Positions 25,574 through 33,717 of a DNA stretch of 34,751 nt are shown here, piece after piece. The stretch is from Clostridia bacterium. Lineage in GTDB: Bacteria > Bacillota > Clostridia > Oscillospirales > CAG-272. The stretch covers positions 1 to 34,751 of the forward strand of contig JAFUKI010000022.1 in NCBI GenBank assembly GCA_017467815.1. Direction: 5' to 3'. Both the position numbers and the translations under genes were made by a program. Position 1 is the first letter of the stretch. Every line of letters starts with the position of its first letter. A model generated the notes under the pieces. That model had not been told where the DNA came from and made no database searches. It was given only the letters and a program-made list of their open reading frames with translations.

Positions 25574-26632
25574 CTATTTATTATGCTCTTCTTGTATTCT
25601 GATGACATTCCCGCCGGCTGCACGTATGATACGATTATAATAGGCAAGCGCCAAACCGCTTTCAGGCGGCAATTTTGCATATAATCGGGTCAGCTCCAGT
25701 TCATCAGCTCTCCGCAGTAATTTGAATAATCTTCTGCAGTGTTCAGCGTAGTCCTCTTTCTTACCGAGTGAAAGCCGGACAGCCTCTGTTGGATAGATAT
25801 CTTCATTTTCTTCAACGGTCAGTATGCCGTATTTCCCTTTTGCATTTTTTCTGATATAGGAAATAAACTGTTCATCCGCTCCATCCAGCAGGATTACCTG
25901 ACAGTTCGGCGCATAATGCTTGTATTTCATGCCGGGAGAAAGCGGTTTATTGCCGGCTTTCTCAGGCGATCTTACAGCTTCTGCCACGGAAACGCTGCGG
26001 CATATCTCTGCCAGCATTTCTTCCGTCACTGCGCCCGGACGAAGAATGGTACAGTCTTCACCGTTCAATGCAACAACCGTGGACTCCAGACCAATGGAGC
26101 AAGATCCGCCGTCGAGAATCAACGGAATTTTTCCGCACAGATCGGTGTATACGTGCTCTGCTGTGGTCGGCGAAGGTTTCCCGGAAGTATTGGCGCTCGG
26201 TGCTGCTATGGGATGCCCGGAAACTTCTATCAACATACGGGCAATCGGGTGTGATGGGCAGCGCACCGCCACTGTATTCAACCCTCCGGAAACGGTATCG
26301 GGAATGATACTTTTCTTTGGAAGAATTATGGTCAGGGGACCGGGCATGAATTTTTCGGCAAGCTTATAATAGGTTTGTGTCGTTTCTGCGATATTTTCGG
26401 CATCTGTCGCTTTTGCGATATGAACGATCAGCGGATTGTCGCTGGGTCGTCCTTTGGCAGAGAAAATCTTTTCAGCGGCATTCGCATAATATGCGCTGCC
26501 TGCCAGTCCGTAAACGGTTTCTGTGGGAATACCCACCAATTCCCCGTTGCGGATGTATTCTGCCGCTTTCTCAATCGCTTCGGCAAATGCCTTTTCTGAC
26601 AGTTCTGACAGTCTTATTAGTTCTGTTTTCAT
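25574..26632 (-). CDS. ywlC: L-threonylcarbamoyladenylate synthase (Sua5/YwlC type)
   Basis: The 352-aa enzyme makes threonylcarbamoyl-AMP for the t6A37 modification of ANN-decoding tRNAs. The YrdC domain occupies residues ~15-205, with GIPTETVYGLAG, the KxR..SxN signature in SAKGRPSDNPL, and SANTSGKPSPTT. The C-terminal Sua5 domain (~235-350), SPGMKYKHYAP onward, distinguishes it from the short TsaC form. Its start lies 1 bp after the prfA stop with no separate strong ribosome binding site, so translation is probably coupled to prfA, a common linkage in Firmicutes. Confidence 0.95.
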   Translation of the reverse strand: MKTELIRLSELSEKAFAEAIEKAAEYIRNGELVGIPTETVYGLAGSAYYANAAEKIFSAKGRPSDNPLIVHIAKATDAENIAETTQTYYKLAEKFMPGPLTIILPKKSIIPDTVSGGLNTVAVRCPSHPIARMLIEVSGHPIAAPSANTSGKPSPTTAEHVYTDLCGKIPLILDGGSCSIGLESTVVALNGEDCTILRPGAVTEEMLAEICRSVSVAEAVRSPEKAGNKPLSPGMKYKHYAPNCQVILLDGADEQFISYIRKNAKGKYGILTVEENEDIYPTEAVRLSLGKKEDYAEHCRRLFKLLRRADELELTRLYAKLPPESGLALAYYNRIIRAAGGNVIRIQEEHNK

Positions 26633-26633
26633 T

Positions 26634-27698
26634 TTATTGTCCGTTATTCTTCAGCTTTTCTGCAGTTTCAGCCGTTGCAAGCGCATCTATCAATTCACCG
26701 ATGTCACCGTTCAGGAAGTTTTCCAGGCTGTGGAGCGTGAAGCCGATACGATGGTCCGTTACACGGCTTTGGGGATAGTTATAGGTTCTGATACGCTCAC
26801 TTCTGTCACCGCTCCCTACCTGAGAACGTCTTTCGCTGGCAATTTTCTCGTTCTGTTCCCTGGTTTTCATATCAAACAGCTTGGCACGAAGAAGCTTCAT
26901 GGCTCTTTCCTTATTCTTGAACTGGCTTCTTTCGTCCTGGCATTCGATAATAATGCCGGTGGGTTTATGGAGAAGACGGATTGCGGATTCTGTTTTGTTT
27001 ACGTGCTGTCCGCCTGCCCCACTGGATTTTATGGTTTCAATCTCAAGGTCGGCAGGGTTTATCTCGATCTCCACGTCTTCCGCTTCCGGCAAAACAGCTA
27101 CGGATGCGGTAGATGTGTGGATTCTGCCGGCAGTTTCCGTTTCCGGTACTCGCTGTACACGGTGTACGCCGCTTTCGTATTTGAAACGGGAGTAGGCGCC
27201 TTCCCCGCAGATCATAAAAGTGATTTCACGGTATCCGCCGAGTCCGGTTTCATTGGAACTCATCAGCTCTGTCTTGTAATGCATGGCGTCAGCATACATG
27301 GAATACATACGGTACAGAACACCGGCAAACAGTGCGGCTTCATCCCCGCCGGCGCAGGCACGGATTTCCACCACCACGTTCTTGTCGTCATTGGGATCTT
27401 TCGGAAGCAGCAGAACCTTCAGTTCTTCCTCCAGACGCACCATTTCTTCCTTACCGTTTTTGTATTCCTCTGCCGCCATTTCCCGCATTTCCGGATCTTC
27501 TTCCATCAGAAGGCGTGCTTCTTCCGTATCTTCGCAGACCTTTTTGTATTCACGGTACTTTTCTATGGTGGGAGCGAGATTCTTATGCTCCTTCATCAGA
27601 TCGGTATAGGCAGAAATGTCCTGCATAATTTCCGGTTTCTGAAGTTCTTCTTCGATTGTGATAAACCTGATTTCAGCGTCTTTTAATTTATTCAGCAT
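26634..27698 (-). CDS. prfA: Peptide chain release factor 1
   Basis: The 354-aa factor reads UAA and UAG. Domain 1 is helical (residues 1-~100). The central domain has the RF1 region with GRIHTSTASVAVLPE. The catalytic loop GAGGQHVNKTESAIRL carries the GGQ that triggers peptidyl-tRNA hydrolysis, and QERNARF-type helices (ECQDERSQFKNKERAM) follow. The length is typical. The ATG at 27698 has only a weak site (AGGAT) upstream. prmC, often next to prfA, is absent here. Confidence 0.97.
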   Translation of the reverse strand: MLNKLKDAEIRFITIEEELQKPEIMQDISAYTDLMKEHKNLAPTIEKYREYKKVCEDTEEARLLMEEDPEMREMAAEEYKNGKEEMVRLEEELKVLLLPKDPNDDKNVVVEIRACAGGDEAALFAGVLYRMYSMYADAMHYKTELMSSNETGLGGYREITFMICGEGAYSRFKYESGVHRVQRVPETETAGRIHTSTASVAVLPEAEDVEIEINPADLEIETIKSSGAGGQHVNKTESAIRLLHKPTGIIIECQDERSQFKNKERAMKLLRAKLFDMKTREQNEKIASERRSQVGSGDRSERIRTYNYPQSRVTDHRIGFTLHSLENFLNGDIGELIDALATAETAEKLKNNGQ

Positions 27699-27749
27699 TC
27701 TTATAAACTATCCTGTATTACGTTTTGGCGTTTTATGCAGTTGTAAAAA

Positions 27750-28730
27750 TCAAACCTGCAGGAGATGCAGTCCGAAGCCGCACCAGGTTTCGTTGAAATA
27801 GGCACTCTTCATGGCACCTTTTTCCGTATAACGGATTGTTTCTTCGGCAAATGTATAACCTTTGCGGCAGAAATAGGCATATGCTCTCGGTACATCCGCG
27901 CTGGTAATGGCAAGATGTCCTCTGTCACCCTTCATGTTGCTGACCAGCATCTCAAAGAAATCACCTACCATGAATACATCACCGTTGGGATCTCCCTTTC
28001 TGGTCAGTCCGAAAATATCAGCAAGCTCCTTTGACTTCTGCTGACAATCCGCTTTGTCTTCACAGATCAGTCCCACGTGACCTGTTTTCAGATTGAGCAT
28101 GGACTGTACTGCTTTTTCCGTTGCCGCTCTGATGCCTTCATAATCGTCATTTTTCAGGGCATCCTTGCTGATCATGAATGTACCTCCGCAGGCAAGAACA
28201 CAGGGCAGATCCAGGTACTGACGGAGATTGCCTGCATCAATTCCGCCGGTGGGCATGAAACGCATCATGGAGTACGGTGCGCTCATGGCTTTCAGCATAG
28301 CTGTACCGCCTGCCGCTTCTGCCGGGAAGAATTTTACTGTACGGAGTCCCATAGTGTAGGCGATCTCCAGATCGGAAGGTCTTGAACATCCGGGAATGAT
28401 CGGAATATTTGCCTTCTGTGCTGCTTCCACTACAACGGGATTCAGACCGGGGGTGACGATGAACTGTGCCCCTGCGTCAATGGCTTTTTCCAGCTGTTCA
28501 ACAGACAGAACGGTACCGGCGCCAACCAGCATATCCGGTCTTTCTCTGCGGATCGCAGCAATGGCATCTGCAGCGGCTGCTGTACGGAATGTAATTTCCG
28601 CACAGGGCAATCCGCCTTCGGACAGCGCATCTGCCAGTTTTACGGCTTTCGCGGCATCTTCAATGGTCACAACGGGAACGATACCCATATCATATATTTT
28701 TTGTTCCAGTGCGGTAAGTTCTTTATTCAC
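27750..28730 (-). CDS. eda: KDPG/KHG aldolase fused to a VOC (glyoxalase-like) domain
   Basis: The 326-aa protein has two parts. Residues 1-~212 are a class I KDPG/4-hydroxy-2-oxoglutarate aldolase: PVVTIEDAAKA, catalytic E45 in AEITFR, GAGTVLS, the Schiff-base lysine K133 in RTVKFFPAEAAGG, and the phosphate loop FMPTGGI. It would split KDPG into pyruvate and glyceraldehyde-3-phosphate. Residues ~215-326 (KTGHVGLICEDKADCQQKSKELADIFG .. FNETWCGFGLHLLQV) have the beta-alpha-beta pattern and length of one VOC half, an addition not found in standard Eda (~210 aa). GTG at 28730 is the start, with AAGGAG 9 bases upstream. The extra domain may bind substrate or another sugar acid; no kdgK or hexuronate genes are nearby. 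Confidence 0.88.
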   Translation of the reverse strand: MNKELTALEQKIYDMGIVPVVTIEDAAKAVKLADALSEGGLPCAEITFRTAAAADAIAAIRRERPDMLVGAGTVLSVEQLEKAIDAGAQFIVTPGLNPVVVEAAQKANIPIIPGCSRPSDLEIAYTMGLRTVKFFPAEAAGGTAMLKAMSAPYSMMRFMPTGGIDAGNLRQYLDLPCVLACGGTFMISKDALKNDDYEGIRAATEKAVQSMLNLKTGHVGLICEDKADCQQKSKELADIFGLTRKGDPNGDVFMVGDFFEMLVSNMKGDRGHLAITSADVPRAYAYFCRKGYTFAEETIRYTEKGAMKSAYFNETWCGFGLHLLQV

Positions 28731-28770
28731 TTTCCCATTCTCCTTCAGAAGTTTTCATATAATCCCGACA

Positions 28771-28800
28771 GGGGAAATAGCCGTTTTCTGCCATTTCCCC
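28771..28800 (-). other. Stable hairpin in the leader of the aldolase gene
   Basis: On the minus strand GGGGAAATGGCAG pairs with CGGCTATTTCCCC around an AAAA loop, with one G-U pair and one mismatch. No T-tract follows, so it is more likely an RNA processing or stability element, or a degraded terminator, between the M18 peptidase and aldolase genes. Confidence 0.45.
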
Positions 28801-28825
28801 ATTGGTTTTGTCGATATTGGTTTGT

Positions 28826-30238
28826 TTATTTGCCGAATGCGATGAAGCCGCGGTATGCTTCGTACAGGTCAGCCTTGGAGATGACCTCGAAAGGTGCATG
28901 CATGGAAAGTACGGGAACCCCGATGTCCACGGTGTCGATATTCCAGTTTGCGATAAACTTTGCAACGGTTCCGCCGCCGCCCTGGTCTACCTTACCCAGT
29001 TCGGAAGTCTGCCAGATTACGTCGGCATCGTCGTAGATCTTGCGTACTTCTGCAACAAATTCGGCAGATGCATCGCTGGTACCGCCCTTTCCGCCGGAAC
29101 CGGTGTACTTGGCCATAGCTACGCCGCAGTGGATCAGAGCATTGTTGCGCTTTTCGGATACTTCCGGATACAGCGGATCCAGGGCTGCTGCTACGTCAGC
29201 GGAGAGGCACTTGGAGTTGGCACGGATCACTGCAGGATTGCCGCCCAGTTCACAAGCCAGTTCATCGATCAGATCCATCACAAGGAAGCTCTTCATACCG
29301 GTAACGCCGTCACTGCCGGTTTCTTCCTTATCGGCGAGAACGGTCAGAATGGTGTGTTCGCTGTCCTTATTGTCAATAGCCGCGGTCAGTGCAGTATAAG
29401 CACATACTCTGTCGTCATGACCATACGCACCGATCAGCCAGCGGTCCAGACCAACGTCCACTGCTTTGCCGGCAGGTACGAGTGCCAGTTCCGCGCTCAT
29501 GAAATCAGCTTCAATGATGCCATACTTTTCGTACAGCGCTGCCATAACGGTCAGCTTCACTTTTTCATCGGCGGGGGTTACACTTCCGTCTTCTTCAAAA
29601 TAAGGAGAAGAACCTACGATCGCGTTCATACCTTCACCGGTGAATGCGGCACTCAGGGGTTTGCCGTTCTGATCCTTTGCCAGGTGGGGCAGCAGGTCGG
29701 TGATGCAGAATACGGGATCGCCGGGTTCATCCCCGATGGAAACATTCACGATTTCACCGTTTTTCTTGGTTACAACGCCATGAAGTGCCAGAGGAATGGT
29801 TACCCACTGATACTTTCTTACACCGCCGTAGTAATGGGTTTTGAAGTAACCCAGACCTTCCGCTTCGTACAGGGGGTGTTGTTTCAGATCCAGACGGGGA
29901 GAGTCGATGTGGGCTGCACAGATACGTACGCCCTTTTCAATGGGTTCTGTACCTACACGGAGTGCAAACAGGTTTTTGCCGCGGTTGGAATAGTACACAC
30001 AATCGCCGGGATTCAGTTTTTCCCCAAGGGTATAACGGCGGAAACCTGCTTCTTCCAGCATCTTTTCGCTGTATTCAACGGCTTCTCTTTCGGTTTTGGC
30101 TTTATCCAGGAAGATTTTGTATCCTTCTGCGTATTTCTGGGCAGCTGCCAGTTCTTTCTGATTCTTCCGTTCAAATGCGGTCTTCTTTTTGTAGAAAAGC
30201 TGTTCCTTCAAAGCCTGTCCTTTGGTCTTGTCTGCCAT
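28826..30238 (-). CDS. M18 family aminopeptidase
   Basis: The 470-aa cytoplasmic zinc aminopeptidase is of the aspartyl/leucyl aminopeptidase I class and forms large multimers. Metal and active-site motifs are in the usual order: AAHIDSPRLDLK (first His-x-Asp), GAYGHDDRVCAY (bridging Asp), DKEETGSDGVTG (catalytic Glu pair) and VLSMHAPFE (last His). I chose the ATG at 30238, with AAAGGAAG about 7 bases upstream; the in-frame TTG at 30259 lies within the preceding gene's end. It follows the lytic transglycosylase gene by 17 bp. Confidence 0.94.
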   Translation of the reverse strand: MADKTKGQALKEQLFYKKKTAFERKNQKELAAAQKYAEGYKIFLDKAKTEREAVEYSEKMLEEAGFRRYTLGEKLNPGDCVYYSNRGKNLFALRVGTEPIEKGVRICAAHIDSPRLDLKQHPLYEAEGLGYFKTHYYGGVRKYQWVTIPLALHGVVTKKNGEIVNVSIGDEPGDPVFCITDLLPHLAKDQNGKPLSAAFTGEGMNAIVGSSPYFEEDGSVTPADEKVKLTVMAALYEKYGIIEADFMSAELALVPAGKAVDVGLDRWLIGAYGHDDRVCAYTALTAAIDNKDSEHTILTVLADKEETGSDGVTGMKSFLVMDLIDELACELGGNPAVIRANSKCLSADVAAALDPLYPEVSEKRNNALIHCGVAMAKYTGSGGKGGTSDASAEFVAEVRKIYDDADVIWQTSELGKVDQGGGGTVAKFIANWNIDTVDIGVPVLSMHAPFEVISKADLYEAYRGFIAFGK

Positions 30239-30255
30239 ATTCTTAACTTCCTTTC

Positions 30256-30834
30256 TCAATATACAGAATAATATAACTTCTGATAAATTTCCATTGTTTC
30301 TTCCACGGACTTCACATATTCGTCCACGGCTTCGTCCGGGATCTTCTTCAGATTGCCGATATCGTCAACCAGTTCCGGTCGTTTCATCCACTCGGTTACC
30401 TGTTCCTCGCCCGCATCGTAAATGGCAAATACCGTTGTCCAGCGGCTGTATTCCGTGAACAGATAGGAAAGCATATAGGTTCCGTAACGGATGTTGGTTT
30501 CCGGGTCATACAGAATTCCCGGATCCTGTGTTTCTTTCGTCAGGGTCAGAAGCCAGCTGAAGGTTTCGGGAGAGATCTGCATCAGACCGATTTCTCCATT
30601 TTCCGAAAGCATATTGCTGGCAAAATCACTTTCGTTTTTGATGACTGCGTAGATGATATACTCCGGCACACCGTATTGTGCGGCATACTTCTCCACGTAC
30701 TCTGTGTATTGTCTGGGGTGATTATTCAAATCTATCCGATGCCAGATCGCCTGATAAATCGTTCCGGAAATAACGGATAATATCAAAATCGTAATGATTA
30801 CGATACTTCTGACAATGGTGTTTTTTATTCTCAT
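30256..30834 (-). CDS. Small membrane-anchored lytic transglycosylase (SLT domain)
   Basis: This 192-aa protein has an N-terminal membrane anchor (residues ~8-28, IVRSIVIITILILSV) and a single SLT domain. The catalytic Glu is in YAVIKNESDF, followed by GEIGLMQISPETFSWL and a diverged AYNAG motif that reads FAIYDAGEEQVTEWM. It would cleave peptidoglycan glycan strands outside the membrane. The ribosome binding site is weak. It lies between coaE and the M18 peptidase; coaE-linked SLT genes recur in Clostridia. A sporulation role is possible but not shown. Confidence 0.92.
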   Translation of the reverse strand: MRIKNTIVRSIVIITILILSVISGTIYQAIWHRIDLNNHPRQYTEYVEKYAAQYGVPEYIIYAVIKNESDFASNMLSENGEIGLMQISPETFSWLLTLTKETQDPGILYDPETNIRYGTYMLSYLFTEYSRWTTVFAIYDAGEEQVTEWMKRPELVDDIGNLKKIPDEAVDEYVKSVEETMEIYQKLYYSVY

Positions 30835-30855
30835 GTTTTCTGTCCAACTGTTGTT

Positions 30856-31482
30856 CTACTGTAAATCTTTATATTTTCCGGAACGCAGATCGGCTATGAT
30901 TCCATCCACACGTTCCTGCAGTACATCTTTTTCCGCATCGTTTTCGATGACATAATCGGCTTTTTTCAAAAGATCCTCAGCGGCGGTCTGGGTGCGCAGT
31001 CTCTTTTCCGCGTCCTCTCTGGAAATAATGTCCCGCTTCATGATCCTTTCGATACGCTTTTCTTCGGGAGCATTTACGCATATCACAGCCTGACAAAGTC
31101 TGTCAAATCCGCTTTCGTACAGGAGGGGGGCGTCTATCAGGATAATATCCGCTCCCGCTTCGCGCAAAGTTTCTGCTTCCGTCATGGTCTGTTTCAGAAT
31201 ATGGGCGTGGGTGATGCGGTTCAGATCGTCCAGGGATTTTTTGTTCTCCGGTCCGAATACCAGGGAACGCATTACCGCTCTGTTCAGAGAACCGTCTTCC
31301 GATACGACGTTCTCGCCGAACCGTTCCTTCAGTTCCTGCATACAAGGGGAAAGAGCCAATGCAGGACCGGTCATGTCCCGGTAAACGCGGTCTGTGTCAA
31401 TGGAAGGAACACCCCTTTTTGCAAACATTGCTGCTATATATCCTTTGCCGGAACCGCTGCGTCCGCATAATCCGATCAGCAT
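30856..31482 (-). CDS. coaE: Dephospho-CoA kinase
   Basis: The 208-aa kinase performs the last step of coenzyme A synthesis, phosphorylating the 3'-hydroxyl of dephospho-CoA. The P-loop is GRSGSGKG (residues 7-14); IDTDRVYRDM and LIDAPLLYESG are the substrate-site motifs; RDIISREDAEKRLRTQ is the lid region. It is first in the run down to the M18 gene and beyond, with its own promoter at 31512-31540. Confidence 0.96.
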   Translation of the reverse strand: MLIGLCGRSGSGKGYIAAMFAKRGVPSIDTDRVYRDMTGPALALSPCMQELKERFGENVVSEDGSLNRAVMRSLVFGPENKKSLDDLNRITHAHILKQTMTEAETLREAGADIILIDAPLLYESGFDRLCQAVICVNAPEEKRIERIMKRDIISREDAEKRLRTQTAAEDLLKKADYVIENDAEKDVLQERVDGIIADLRSGKYKDLQ

Positions 31483-31511
31483 ACCTTCACCTCTTTACAC
31501 ATACTTATATT

Positions 31512-31540
31512 ATTGTACCACAGCCTGCGAAGTTTTTCAA
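31512..31540 (-). promoter_or_regulatory. Sigma-A promoter for coaE and downstream genes
   Basis: On the minus strand TTGAAA (31535-31540), a 17-bp spacer and TACAAT (31512-31517) lie 30 bases before the coaE ATG. Confidence 0.7.
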
Positions 31541-31670
31541 CTGAAATATATAAATTTTCCCAGGCAATATGCAGATTTTTCCATGTAATCTAAGGATTCT
31601 CTGATATTCCTGTCGTATGTCCGTTTCCAGTTTTCTTCTTCCTCAGTCAATATGTGGCAGCAGTATCCCT

Positions 31671-31701
31671 GCATAAATTTCCGGGAAGGCTGGCAATACT
31701 G
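31671..31701 (+). promoter_or_regulatory. Sigma-F promoter for sigG
   Basis: GCATA (31671-31675), a 16-bp spacer and GGCAATACTG (31692-31701) fit the known sigma-F pattern GYATA / GGnnAnAnTR at every fixed position. It lies 33 bases before the sigG ATG, and sigG is a known sigma-F target. Confidence 0.75.
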
Positions 31702-31734
31702 TTATCAGCAATTCCAAACGAGGAAGGTTCTCGG

Positions 31735-32508
31735 ATGTACTATAACAAAGTGGAGATATGCGGCGTTGATACGTCGAAATTACCTACACTGACCTCAAAG
31801 GAGAAAAAAGCACTTTTATTGAAAGTCAAAGAAGGAGACATGGCTGCAAGAGAAACACTGATCGACGGCAATCTCAGGCTTGTTCTCAGTATTATACAAC
31901 GATTCACCAATCGCAGAGAAAATCTGGATGATCTATTTCAGATAGGCTGTATCGGGCTTATAAAGGCCGTGGACAACTTCAACACGGAGATAGAGGTGGA
32001 ATTCTCCACTTATGCGGTGCCGATGATCGTCGGGGAGATCAGGCGGTATCTGCGGGATAACAACAGTATCAGGGTCAGCAGATCTGTGCGGGATCTTGCC
32101 TATCGTGCCCTGCAGGTACGGGAACAACTGGAAGGAGAGATGGATTCCGAACCAAGTGTGGAGAAGATCGCAGAAGTACTTGGGGAAAAAACAGAAGCGG
32201 TATCCCGTGCCCTTGAAGCGATCATTGAGCCGGTTTCTCTGTATGAAACGGTCTACAATGACGGCGGCGATTCCATTTATGTGATGGATCAGCTGAGTGT
32301 TGACCGGAATACGGACGAGATGTGGCTGGAGGATATCGCTCTGAAAGAAGCGATCAGCAAGCTGGGGGAACGGGAAAAGAAAATTATCAACCTGCGTTTC
32401 TACAAGGGCAAGACGCAGATGGAGATCGCGGAGGAGATCGGTATTTCTCAGGCGCAGGTTTCCCGTTTGGAAAAAGGTGCCTTTGAGCGAATTCGAAAAC
32501 AGATGTAG
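31735..32508 (+). CDS. sigG: Forespore sigma factor SigG
   Basis: The 257-aa late-forespore sigma factor opens with YNKVEICGVDTSKLPTLTSKE, nearly the same as Bacillus SigG and diagnostic for it. Region 2 is GNLRLVLSIIQRF, LDDLFQIGCIGLIKAVDNF and FSTYAVPMIVGEIRRYLRDN; region 3 has IRVSRSVRDLAYRALQ and YNDGGDSIYVMDQLS; region 4.2 is GKTQMEIAEEIGISQAQVSRLEK. I chose the ATG at 31735 with AGGAAGG 7 bases upstream; codons back to 31654 overlap the promoter. In most spore formers sigG lies next to spoIIGA-sigE, but here it is ~20 kb away and alone. Confidence 0.97.
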   Translation: MYYNKVEICGVDTSKLPTLTSKEKKALLLKVKEGDMAARETLIDGNLRLVLSIIQRFTNRRENLDDLFQIGCIGLIKAVDNFNTEIEVEFSTYAVPMIVGEIRRYLRDNNSIRVSRSVRDLAYRALQVREQLEGEMDSEPSVEKIAEVLGEKTEAVSRALEAIIEPVSLYETVYNDGGDSIYVMDQLSVDRNTDEMWLEDIALKEAISKLGEREKKIINLRFYKGKTQMEIAEEIGISQAQVSRLEKGAFERIRKQM

Positions 32509-32515
32509 ATATATA

Positions 32516-32560
32516 AGAAACAGAAGGTACCTTTTTGTGATACCTTCTGTTTCTTTCGAT
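32516..32560. terminator. Bidirectional intrinsic terminator after sigG
   Basis: AGAAACAGAAGGTA (32516-32529) and TACCTTCTGTTTCT (32541-32554) form a perfect 14-bp stem with an 11-base loop and a T-rich 3' side. It serves sigG and probably the convergent gene. Confidence 0.85.
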
Positions 32561-33520
32561 TTATATGCCTCGTATAGCTTCCAGTTGTTCCGGATAATAT
32601 GTACTGTCGTACTTTATCCCGATATCAATGGTTACAACACCGCCGGATGCATTCACCTTACGCACGTAATCTTTCATATATTCGTTACTGTAGCGTGTTC
32701 CTTTGCCGCACCATGCGAAATCTGTACCCTTACTATTGGCGCCAATAGGCGCAAGAATATGGGGCATAGCACCGTCAATTGAACGAGACTTGGGGATATA
32801 TGTGAAGTGATTGAATTCACCGCTGGTGATTTCTTCCTTTTCATACCATTTGAACAGATCATCATGGACACCATGATTCATCGCCACAAGTGCATCGGGG
32901 TTTCCTTTTTTGGCTGCTCTGTAGTAATATGCCAGGAACTTCTGATTATAGCCAACCCCTTCTTCATAACAACCGTCGACCCACCATCCCTTCACTGCGT
33001 CTCCGTAACGAACCGCATATTCTTCCATAACGGATGACCAATTTTCCAGGAAAGCATCGTTAACGGTCTGCATCGGCTGCACGCACCAGGAACGGTACCC
33101 CATTTTCTCGCCGATTACAGGATCGCTGTAAGGACCGTCACCGGTGTAATACAGGTACAGGTCTATATCGTATTTAGCAAGTTCAGGAATCAAGTCGGCG
33201 ATCAGGTCCCGTTTGGCACAGGCTTCTCCCGGTTTGGTTCCGGCGATCTTATCAAAGGTTGCATTGGGTGCAATCATATATTTGGAACCCTGCATGATCG
33301 TTATAAAGTAGTATCCAGCACCGACATCGTGCAGATCCTTTGCAACGCGCTCAACGTCGAACATTTCCACTCTTCTATTCCAGTTATCCAAATGGAACTG
33401 TACCGGATCTGCGCCTTCCGGTACTTCGTACTCTTTTTCAAAATACAGAAAATGGTTGAATACCCCCCATCTCCGCTTCAGTAGTCTCTCCTGAGCAGGT
33501 GACAAAACAAAATTTTCCAT
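32561..33520 (-). CDS. GH29-like (alpha-L-fucosidase-related) protein
   Basis: The 319-aa protein begins MENFVLSPAQERLLKRRWGVFNHFLYF. The RRWGVFNHF opening, a (beta/alpha)8 pattern and AVKGWWVDGCYEE (about residues 190-205) resemble GH29 fucosidases, in which the Asp of the W-x-D-G strand is the nucleophile. It is shorter than usual GH29 (over 400 aa), lacks the C-terminal beta domain and has no signal peptide, so it would act in the cytoplasm, if it is active. I chose the ATG at 33520 with AAAGGA 5 bases upstream; the open frame extends to 33622 through the promoter. It stands alone between terminators. Confidence 0.65.
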   Translation of the reverse strand: MENFVLSPAQERLLKRRWGVFNHFLYFEKEYEVPEGADPVQFHLDNWNRRVEMFDVERVAKDLHDVGAGYYFITIMQGSKYMIAPNATFDKIAGTKPGEACAKRDLIADLIPELAKYDIDLYLYYTGDGPYSDPVIGEKMGYRSWCVQPMQTVNDAFLENWSSVMEEYAVRYGDAVKGWWVDGCYEEGVGYNQKFLAYYYRAAKKGNPDALVAMNHGVHDDLFKWYEKEEITSGEFNHFTYIPKSRSIDGAMPHILAPIGANSKGTDFAWCGKGTRYSNEYMKDYVRKVNASGGVVTIDIGIKYDSTYYPEQLEAIRGI

Positions 33521-33593
33521 ATGATTCCTTTCTATCCGGTCCACGGATCCATCTATCCTGTTTACAGGGAAGGTATTCCCTGCTTTCCGTTTA

Positions 33594-33622
33594 ATAATAA
33601 CATATTGCTTCTGTAAAGTCAA
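33594..33622 (-). promoter_or_regulatory. Sigma-A promoter for the GH29-like gene
   Basis: On the minus strand TTGACT (33617-33622), a 17-bp spacer and TATTAT (33594-33599) lie 74 bases before the ATG at 33520, just after the rpmA terminator. Confidence 0.75.
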
Positions 33623-33637
33623 TACTTTTATTGATGT

Positions 33638-33670
33638 AAAAAAGCTGTATGATAATCATACAGCTTTTTT
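33638..33670 (-). terminator. Intrinsic terminator of the rplU-prp-rpmA operon
   Basis: AAAAAAGCTGTATGA (33638-33652) and its complement (33656-33670) form a 15-bp stem with a 3-base loop and T-runs on either strand. Confidence 0.85.
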
Positions 33671-33717
33671 CGTTGCTTATTGAATTGGGTCAAGCAATAC
33701 GGCAAGATGTGCAGAGA

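Noticed and set aside
26523..27686. Plus-strand open frame of 387 codons
   Set aside because: It is an antisense shadow of prfA, which has its GGQ motif and full length.
28806..28815. Possible Spo0A box (TTTGTCGATA)
   Set aside because: It differs from TGTCGAA at the core and is not near a clear promoter; such matches are expected by chance.
28802..30271. Plus-strand open frame of 489 codons
   Set aside because: It is opposite the M18 aminopeptidase, whose metal motifs are complete; the plus-strand translation resembles nothing and has no start signals.
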